Source: UBA5972 sp964637875 (GTDB lineage Bacteria; Pseudomonadota; Alphaproteobacteria; Rhodobacterales; Rhodobacteraceae). Taken from it: a stretch of 64,000 nt of DNA. Position 1 is the stretch's first letter. Each line of letters begins with the position of its first letter. The translations under genes were made by a program, and so were the position numbers. The notes below the pieces were generated by a model, which saw nothing but the letters and a program-made list of their open reading frames with translations, was not told the DNA's origin and searched no databases. The stretch lies in contig CAZWXK010000005.1 in NCBI GenBank assembly GCA_964637875.1, forward strand, positions 1 through 64,000. Direction: 5' to 3'. Shown here piece by piece: positions 16,779 to 24,600 of the stretch.

Positions 16779-19349
16779 TCAGGTGACGACCGGTTCCTCG
16801 GCCGCCTTCTGGGTGCCGCGCACCGCGCTCTGGGCCGCGGCCAGGATGGCAACCGGCACGCGATAGGGCGAACACGAGACATAGTTGAAACCCGCCCTGC
16901 GGCAGAACCCGATCGAGGCCGGATCGCCCCCGTGTTCGCCGCAGACCGAAAGCACGATGTCGGGATTGGCGGCGCGGCCGCGCTGGGATGCGATCAGCAG
17001 CAGCTCGCCCACCCCGTCGGTATCGAGCGTGTGAAAGGGGTCCTCGGGGAAAACGCCCAGCTTGACATAGGCGCTCATGAACCTGCCGGCATCGTCCCGG
17101 CTGAGACCATAGGTCATCTGGGTCAGGTCGTTGGTGCCGAAACTGAAAAAGGCACAGCCGGGCGCCATGTCGCCGGCGCGCAATGCGGCGCGGGGCGTTT
17201 CCACCATGACCCCCAGACGATAGGCGAAATCGGCGCCCGTCTCGGCCCTGACAGCGGCGGCGACGGCATCGATGCGCATGCGCACAAGCTCGACCTCGCG
17301 GGCCGCCGATACCAGCGGGATCATGATCTCGGGCACGATCGGGGCCCCCTGACGCGAGGCCTCGATGGTTGCCTCGAAGATGGCCCGGGCCTGCATCTCG
17401 TAGATTTCGGGGATGGTGATGCCCAGCCGCACGCCACGCAGCCCCAGCATGGGGTTGAACTCGGCCATGCTTTCGGCGCGCGCGATCACCTGGCTGACCG
17501 GCAGGCCCATGGCCTCGGCCAGCTCCTGCATGGCCTCGCGCGAATGGGGCAGAAACTCGTGCAGCGGCGGGTCGAACAGGCGGATGGTGACGGGCTGGCC
17601 CTCCATGATGCGGAACAGCTCGATGAAATCGCCGCGCTGCATCGGCAGCAACCTGTCCAGCGCGGCGCGGCGGTCGGCCTCGTCATCGGCAAAGATCATC
17701 TCGCGCATCACCGTCAGACGATCCTCGTTGAAGAACATGTGTTCGGTCCGGCACAGACCGATCCCCTCGACACCAAAGGCGCGCGCGATGCGGGCGTCGT
17801 GCGGGGTGTCGGCATTGGCGCGGATGCCGATATCGCAGAATTCCCGCGCCCAGCTCATCAATGTGGCAAAGGCGCCGTCCAGCTCGGGGCGCACCATCGG
17901 CACCTCGCCGGGCAGCGCCAGCCCGCCGGTGCCGTCCACGGTGATGATGTCGCCCTCGCGATAGACGGTGCCATCGGCGGTGGTCAGGCTGCGCGCGCGC
18001 AGGTCCAGGGCAATGCCGCTGGCCCCCACCACGCAGGGCAGGCCCAGACCGCGCGCGATCACCGCCGCGTGGCTGGTCATGCCGCCGCGCTCGGTCAGCA
18101 CGCCCCGGGCCGAATGCATGCCCCGGATATCCTCGGGGCTGGTCTCGTGACGCACCAGGATGCAGGGCTCGCCCCGGGCGGCGCTGGCCTGGGCGGCGGC
18201 CGCCGAAAAGACGATATGCCCGCTTGCCGCCCCCGGACTGGCCGCCAGGCCGCGCGCAAAGGGTTCGATACCGGCCTCGTGATCGACCTGAGGGTGGAGG
18301 AGCTGTTGCAGGTTTGCCGGCTCGACCCTGAGCAAGGCCGATTTGCGGCTGATCGCACCATCCTCGGCCAGATCCACGGCAATGCGCACCGCCGCGCGCG
18401 GGCTGCGCCGGGCCGGGGCCGCGTCGAGCAGCCAGGTCTTGCCGTCCTCGACGGTGAATTCCAGCCGCAGGGCATCATGGCAGCCGAGCCGCGCGATCTC
18501 GCCGAAACGGCGCAGGTCGCGCAGGATCTCGGGATGGGTATCCTCGAGCGACGGCCCCCGCGGGTCGGAAACGATATAGGAGGCGCGCCGGTCGGGCTGC
18601 ATCGCGTCCCGCCCCTGGCTGCGCGACAGATAGCGCCCGCGCACGGCGGGCTCGCCGGTCGAGGGCTTGACGAACTGGACCACGCCGGCACCGCTTTCGC
18701 CCTTGCCCACCCCCAGGGCCATGCGCTGGACGATCAGCCCCAGCCCGGCATCGGGCGGCGCGCCGCGGGCCATGCGCAGGATGCGTTGGGACGTCCCCTC
18801 CCAGGCCCGCGCCATCGAGCGCAGCACCTGTTCGAGCTGGCGCAACGGATCCTGCGGAAAGGGCGCATCGGTTTCCGTTTCATAGATTGCAAGCGTGGCC
18901 TCCAGCGCCTCGCGGTTGAAACAGGTGGCCTCGCCAAGCCCCGAGAATGCCTCGGGATCCAGCCGCGCGACGTGGATCGCGTAATCCTGCACAAAGCGGC
19001 AATAGAGGGCATTGGCGGCGTCCTCGCCCAGGCGCTCGGTCAATTGTGCATGCACCGCATCGGTGATGCCCACATTCAGCAGCGTCTGCGGCCCCCCCCA
19101 TTCGCGCCGCACCGGGCTGGAGCGCACCGAAACGATGCTGTGCGCGCCGAACTGTTGCAGGAGCGCGGCGATATCCGGCATGTGACCGGCGGCGATCTCG
19201 TGCACGGTCGGGATCGAAACGCCAAAGGCCAGAGGCACCGGCAGGCCCAGGCTGCCAAGGCGCGCCAGCCGGTTTGCGCGCGCGCCATAAACGGAAACAG
19301 GAACCTCGCCGTCCCGTTCAAGCCGTTGAATTTTCGGATATTCCGTCAT
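16779..19349 (-). CDS. Pyruvate phosphate dikinase homologue (PEP-binding protein)
   Basis: An 856-residue protein with PPDK layout: N-terminal ATP-grasp region, central phosphohistidine domain and C-terminal PEP/pyruvate barrel. The centre and C-terminus are intact: GGMTSHAAVIARGLG with the phosphorylated His, GIGLCRTEHMFF, RLFDPPLHEFLP, FSFGTNDLTQMTYG, and CGEHGGDPASI with the catalytic Cys. The nucleotide half is worn: the usual SMPGMMDTVLN loop reads REWGGPQTLLN, GGKG near the N-terminus reads YGARAN, and the region matching DIEFTIE...LQTR reads RLEFTVE...LDAA, so residues known to bind ATP seem replaced. It may be a phosphohistidine enzyme with another donor, or a regulator. The next minus-strand gene upstream is pbpC, 120 nt away. 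Confidence 0.82.
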   Translation of the reverse strand: MTEYPKIQRLERDGEVPVSVYGARANRLARLGSLGLPVPLAFGVSIPTVHEIAAGHMPDIAALLQQFGAHSIVSVRSSPVRREWGGPQTLLNVGITDAVHAQLTERLGEDAANALYCRFVQDYAIHVARLDPEAFSGLGEATCFNREALEATLAIYETETDAPFPQDPLRQLEQVLRSMARAWEGTSQRILRMARGAPPDAGLGLIVQRMALGVGKGESGAGVVQFVKPSTGEPAVRGRYLSRSQGRDAMQPDRRASYIVSDPRGPSLEDTHPEILRDLRRFGEIARLGCHDALRLEFTVEDGKTWLLDAAPARRSPRAAVRIAVDLAEDGAISRKSALLRVEPANLQQLLHPQVDHEAGIEPFARGLAASPGAASGHIVFSAAAAQASAARGEPCILVRHETSPEDIRGMHSARGVLTERGGMTSHAAVIARGLGLPCVVGASGIALDLRARSLTTADGTVYREGDIITVDGTGGLALPGEVPMVRPELDGAFATLMSWAREFCDIGIRANADTPHDARIARAFGVEGIGLCRTEHMFFNEDRLTVMREMIFADDEADRRAALDRLLPMQRGDFIELFRIMEGQPVTIRLFDPPLHEFLPHSREAMQELAEAMGLPVSQVIARAESMAEFNPMLGLRGVRLGITIPEIYEMQARAIFEATIEASRQGAPIVPEIMIPLVSAAREVELVRMRIDAVAAAVRAETGADFAYRLGVMVETPRAALRAGDMAPGCAFFSFGTNDLTQMTYGLSRDDAGRFMSAYVKLGVFPEDPFHTLDTDGVGELLLIASQRGRAANPDIVLSVCGEHGGDPASIGFCRRAGFNYVSCSPYRVPVAILAAAQSAVRGTQKAAEEPVVT

Positions 19350-19469
19350 CTTGTCATTTCCCCGTCATCCCCGACAATAAAGGGATTGACGCCACGGGCA
19401 AGTCTTTTCGCTGCACTGCGGCATGCTGACCCCCCTCGCCTGCGCTCCCGTCGCGCGCCGGGCCGGGGG

Positions 19470-21632
19470 CTATTGCAGCTCGACACGGCGCCGGGCCGCG
19501 CGCCCGCGGGCATCGATCACCGAGATGTCGGTAAAACCGGGGCCGCGCGGGCGCAGCTGCACCTCGCGCGCGCGCCCGTTGACGATGACCGGCACGCCAT
19601 CGGCGATCCAGGTAAAGGGCGGCGTTCCCGCCCGCAGCTTGACAATCAGCGGACTCGGCACGCCCGCGCCGCCAAGCCCCAGATCGACGCGCGCGCCTTC
19701 GGGCGGGAAAAGGATCTCGGGGCCACGGGCCTGCCGCATGTCCCGGCGCCCCTGCACCCGCCCGAAACGGCGCAGGGGCGCCGGCAGTTCGCCATTGACC
19801 GCCCTCAGAACCCCGGGCGGTGGCGCCGGCAGCGGGTCGAGCCGCGCTTTCAGCCGCCCAAAGGCCTGAAACAGCAGCGGCGCGGCCATCCCCGCCCCCG
19901 ACAGGCCGGGCACCGAGGCCCCGTCGGGCCGCCCCATCCACACCCCGATGACATGACGCCCGTCAAAGCCGATGGCCCAGGCGTCGCGATAGCCATAGGA
20001 TGTGCCCGTCTTGTAGGCCAGCCCGATGGCCGGTGCGGTGGCCGGCCGCGGCACCCCGCGCAGGATGTCGGCAACCTGCCAGGCGGCCTGGGGCGACATC
20101 AGAGGCCGGGTCGCGATCGCCGGCCGGCCGGGTTTCAGATGCGCGGCCACGGCCAGACCTCCGCGGGCCATGGCGCCATAGAGCGTCACCAGATCGCGCA
20201 GGCTGACCCCGACACCGCCCAGCGCAATGGCCAGCCCCGGCGGCGCGCCCGCGGGAAGGCGCGGCACCACCCCGGCCCGGCGCATCCGCGCAACCAGCCT
20301 TGCCGGGCCGATCGCCGAAAGCAGCGCCACCGCCGGCAGGTTGTAGGAATAGCGCAGCGCATCGCGCAGGGTGACGGTACCGTGAAACCGCTTGTCGAAA
20401 TTCTGCGGCGCATAGTCGCCGAATGCCATGGGGCGATCTTCGATCAGGGTTTCGGGATGGGCGATACCGGCATCGAAAGCCAGCCCATAGATCAGCGGCT
20501 TGAGGGCCGAACCGGGCGAGCGCACCGCGCGGGTCATGTCGACAAAACCCGCGCGCGTGCTGTCGAGCAGCCCGGTCGAGCCAACCGAGGCCAGGATTTC
20601 GCCATTGCGGTGATCCATGACCAGAATCGCCGCCGACAGCCCCTTGCCATTGGCGCGGGCCTGTTCGGCCGCCAGCCGTTCCAGACCCTCCTGCAAGGGG
20701 CGCGAAACGGTCAGACGCAGCACCGCCGCCCCGGCCATACCCCCGGCCATACCCCTAGCCATACCCCCGGCCATACCCCCGGCCATGGAGCGACGCAGGC
20801 GATCGGCGGCAAGGGCGGCAAGCGCCGGAAAGGCGCGGCGCGTGGCGGGCAGGCGCTCGGCCCGGGCGGCCCCGGCATCGTCATGCGTCAGCACCCCGGC
20901 GGCGGCCAGCCGCCTCAGAACCCGGTCGCGCGCGCGTCTGGCCGATGCTCGATGGCGGTCGGGACGGCGGGCCTCGGGCGCCTGCGGCAGCGCCACCAGC
21001 AATGCGGCCTGCGCGGTGGTCAGGCGGCGCGGTTCCTTGCCGAACCAGACCAGCGAGGCCGCGCGCACCCCTTCGACATTTCCGCCATAGGGCGCCAGCA
21101 GCAGATAGAGGTTCAGGATCTCGCGCTTGCTCAGCCTGCGTTCCAGCGCCAGCGCCAGCCTGATCTGACGGATCTTGCCCCCCAGCCTTCCGGTGCCGCT
21201 GTTTTCCAGCAGGCGCGCAACCTGCATGGTCAGGGTCGAGCCCCCCGAAACCACCCGCCCGTTGACCACGGCCTGCCAGGCGGCGCGCAGCAGGGCGCGC
21301 ATGTCCACGCCGCGATGACGCCGAAAGCGCCGATCCTCATAGCCCAGCAACATGTCGATAAAGCGGGGATCCACCTGCTCGACCGTGACCGGCAGACGCC
21401 ATATCCCGTTCTCGACCGTATATGCGCGCAACAACCGACCGTCGCGATCCTCGACAAGGCCTGACACCGCCACCCGCCCTCCGGCCTCGACAGTCGGCGG
21501 CAGATCCGTTTCGGCCACCCAGCGATCCAGGGCGGCAAGGGCCATGACGGCAATCGCCACGATCAGCGCCAGAGCCAGAAACAGCATCCTGGGGCCGGGG
21601 CTGAAACGCGTGTTGAAATTCCGCTGACGCAT
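19470..21632 (-). CDS. pbpC: Penicillin-binding protein 1C
   Basis: A 720-residue bifunctional peptidoglycan synthase. A membrane anchor (about 16-38) is followed by the glycosyltransferase domain (GYEDRRFRRHRGVD with the catalytic Glu; GGSTLTMQVARLL), then the transpeptidase with SPGSALKP (SxxK serine), YSYNLP (SxN) and YKTGTS (KTG), and a C-terminal beta domain typical of PBP1C. The start MRQRNFNTRFS at 21632 is 14 nt after the alpha-2-macroglobulin stop, so the two are co-transcribed; the ribosome site is weak. A linker around residue 283-300 is a run of GMAG repeats encoded by a 12-bp tandem repeat. The a2M-PbpC pairing is a well known envelope-defence arrangement. Confidence 0.95.
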   Translation of the reverse strand: MRQRNFNTRFSPGPRMLFLALALIVAIAVMALAALDRWVAETDLPPTVEAGGRVAVSGLVEDRDGRLLRAYTVENGIWRLPVTVEQVDPRFIDMLLGYEDRRFRRHRGVDMRALLRAAWQAVVNGRVVSGGSTLTMQVARLLENSGTGRLGGKIRQIRLALALERRLSKREILNLYLLLAPYGGNVEGVRAASLVWFGKEPRRLTTAQAALLVALPQAPEARRPDRHRASARRARDRVLRRLAAAGVLTHDDAGAARAERLPATRRAFPALAALAADRLRRSMAGGMAGGMARGMAGGMAGAAVLRLTVSRPLQEGLERLAAEQARANGKGLSAAILVMDHRNGEILASVGSTGLLDSTRAGFVDMTRAVRSPGSALKPLIYGLAFDAGIAHPETLIEDRPMAFGDYAPQNFDKRFHGTVTLRDALRYSYNLPAVALLSAIGPARLVARMRRAGVVPRLPAGAPPGLAIALGGVGVSLRDLVTLYGAMARGGLAVAAHLKPGRPAIATRPLMSPQAAWQVADILRGVPRPATAPAIGLAYKTGTSYGYRDAWAIGFDGRHVIGVWMGRPDGASVPGLSGAGMAAPLLFQAFGRLKARLDPLPAPPPGVLRAVNGELPAPLRRFGRVQGRRDMRQARGPEILFPPEGARVDLGLGGAGVPSPLIVKLRAGTPPFTWIADGVPVIVNGRAREVQLRPRGPGFTDISVIDARGRAARRRVELQ
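20733..20786 (-). repeat. 12-bp tandem repeat inside pbpC
   Basis: Five near-identical 12-bp units (plus-strand GGCCATACCCCC) run head to tail and encode MAGG MAGG MARG MAGG MAG in the linker between the two enzymatic domains of PBP1C. The frame is kept because the unit is a multiple of three. Confidence 0.9.
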
Positions 21633-21645
21633 GGCTTGCCGATGG

Positions 21646-24600
21646 CTACCTTTGGGCGATGACGACCTGCCCGGTCGCCGTACGGGCGCGAAATTCGGGG
21701 CGGTACATGTCCTGGACACTGGCCGCCGGGTGACGGAACCGGCCCGGCGAGACCGCCCGCACCACATAGGCCAGGCGAAGCGGCTTGTCCCCGCCCCAGT
21801 CCACCGCCGCCAGAAAGCGGTCGGCGCGAAATTCGACATGGCGCGCCGTCGCGACCGGTTTCAGCCAGTCGAGGGCCTTGATGTCGCCGGCGCGCAACAG
21901 GTCCGGATTGTCGATCTCGAATCCTGCGGGCAGCGGGTCGTCGATCATCAGCCGCCCCTTGCCGGGCCTGCGTGGCGTCACCGCGATCACCACCACCAGC
22001 CGCTGGTTCAGCGCCACATTTGCCACATCGACGGGCCGGCCCTGCAGGTCGAAATAGCGCCGCTCGATCACATAGCCGTTGCCGCCCGCCGGAACGGGAT
22101 CGCGCGGTCGCCCGACCACCGTCACCACGGTCATGGCGCTGCGGCCCGACATGTTCGATACCCGCACGACCTGTCCGGCGCGCAGCTGCCCGGCGGTGAG
22201 GCGGGCAACCACGGGCCCCTCGGCCGGGCGCCCATCGACCAGAAAACCCCCGGCCGGGGTCTCGTCAAGCAGCGCATTGGCGGCCAGCAGGGTCCACATG
22301 CTTTCCTGAGTCGAAAGAACGCGCCCCTCCAGGGCCGGGCGCAGCATGCCGATCAGGGCGTCCCGGTCGAGCACGCGCGACCCCGCCTCGGCGGCCAGCG
22401 CCAGAACGGCGGCGACATCGCGCAGACGCGAGCCGTAATCGACCCGCCACAGCCGCGCATCGGGCGCGTCCTGCAACCGGCGCAGCAACAGGCCCGCCTT
22501 GCGAAACATCGCATCGGCCCGGCGCTGGTCGCCGTAAAAGGCCAGCGCCGCGCCCAGCTGGGCCAGCGCCATCGGCGTTGCCAGGGCGTCCGACCTGGCA
22601 TCGGCGTAATAGCGCAGATCGCCGATATTGGCCGCCCCCTCGCGGGCCAGCACCATCAGGGCATAGGCGATCCCCTCGCCGCCGCGGCGGAAATCGGCGG
22701 CATAGTTCACCCGGTTGCGCAGGTTCTCCAGTGCAAGGCGGAACGAATCGTCGGGCACGCTGAACCCGCCGGCGCGGGCACGGCCGAGGAAATCGGTGGC
22801 AAAGGCATCAAGCCACAGATCGCCCCCGCCCGGCTGCCACAGCCCGAAGGCGCCGCTGGACGACTGGTTCTGCAACACCGCGATCACCGCGCGATTGACC
22901 CGTGCCTCCAGATCGCCGCCCGCGACACCCCCCATGGCCCGCGCCAGGCGCCCCAGATAGATCAGCGGCAGCGCGGTCGCGGCAAGCTGCTCGGTGCAGC
23001 CATAGGGATAGCGGTTCAGGGTTGCCAGCAGGCCGGGCATGTCGAAACGCGCAACCGGCCCCACCGCCAGCGTCGCCCGACCGGTGCCCGGCAGCAGGCC
23101 GTCGAACATGTCCGGCGACAGGATGAAATCCCTGCCATCGGCAAGGCTGGCCCGTGTCTGGCGCCGGATCTCGGGATCGTTGGCGCGCACCGGCAGACGC
23201 AATGTCTGGCGCAACCTCTGCCCGGCGGGTGTTGTCAGGGTCACGGTGATCGCGGGCGTGACCGAAGGGGAAGGCGCCGCCATCGGCGCGGACACCGGCA
23301 GGGCAAGCACCACCTTGCGGTCGCGCGCCAGCGGGATCGACCCCGGCAACGCGGCCCGATCCAGCACCAGGCCTCCGCTGGCCGAGACCGCGATTCCCAC
23401 CTTTCCCGCGGGGCCCTGAACATGGGCGATCTCCAGCAATACGCGGCTGCGGTCGCCGGGGGCCAGGAAACGCGGCAGGCTGGCCGTCAGCACGACCGGA
23501 TCGCGCAGGATCACGTCGCGGCTGGCCTGGCCGATCCCGGTTTTCGACCAGGCCACCGCCATCAGCCTGATCGTGCCGTTGAAATCGGGGATATCGAGGG
23601 ACAGCGAGGCCCAGCCGTTTTCGTCCACCTCGATCGGCCCCGAGAAAAAGGCAACCGTGTCGCCCGTTGGTGGCGGGCTCTGGATTTGCAGGCCCGGGGC
23701 CGCATCCCCGCCCGAGCGCAGGCGCCCGAGCCGCCCCTCGCGGGCGTCGATCAGGCGGCCATACAGGTCGCGCAGCTGCACGCCCAGTCGGCGCTGACCG
23801 AAATAATGCCCCTCGGGATCGGGCGCGGAAAAACCGGTGAGGTTGAGAATGCCGACATCCACCGCCGCAAGCGTGAGCCGGGCGCGCTCGCCGGGGCGGA
23901 CCCCCGAAACACGAATCCTGAGCTTGAGGGGCGCGCGCGGGCGCGGCGCCGTATCGGTGACGATCTCGACCCCCAGCCGATGGTCGCCCGGCGCCACCGC
24001 CGCCCATTTCAGCCCGATCGCCCGCAGCGGTGCATGGCGCAGATCCGCCGAAGCCGGTCGGTCGTCCTCCGGGGCGGCCTTGCCCCGCCTTGTGCCGGTC
24101 GCGCCATCGGAGGGCGTGCGAATCACGGTTGCGGCGACATAGGCGCCCATGCCCCAGCCCTCGGTCACGGGCAGGCGGATCAGGTTTTCGCCGGCTTTCA
24201 GACGCAGGATCCTTTTCATGATCAGACGGTTGGACATCACCGTGATCACCCCCAGGCCGGGGGCACGCGGCACGACGCGCAGAACCGCGACATCGCCCAC
24301 GCGATAGCGCGCCTTGTCGAGCCCGATCCGCAGCACGTCGGGCGTATCGAGGGCGGCCGCGGGGGCATACCACCCGGCATCGAAGGCCAGCGACGAGGCC
24401 ATGTGCCCGTCGGGCGGCCCGCCGGGGGGCGTCTCGACCACCAGTTCGTAGCGCCCCCATTTCACCGGCGCGTCGATGCGCGCCGCCCCGCCATCGCCCG
24501 CCGCGCCGACGGTGGCACCGATCCGGCCGCTGGCCACGCGGGCGCGGGTGGTGACGGGCTCGTATCGCCAGCTGCCGCCGGTCTGGTACCACTGATAGCG

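Noticed and set aside
16728..21464. A 1578-codon open frame on the plus strand opposite ppdK and pbpC
   Set aside because: It spans two recognisable minus-strand genes and their spacer, and its composition is that of antisense GC-rich DNA.
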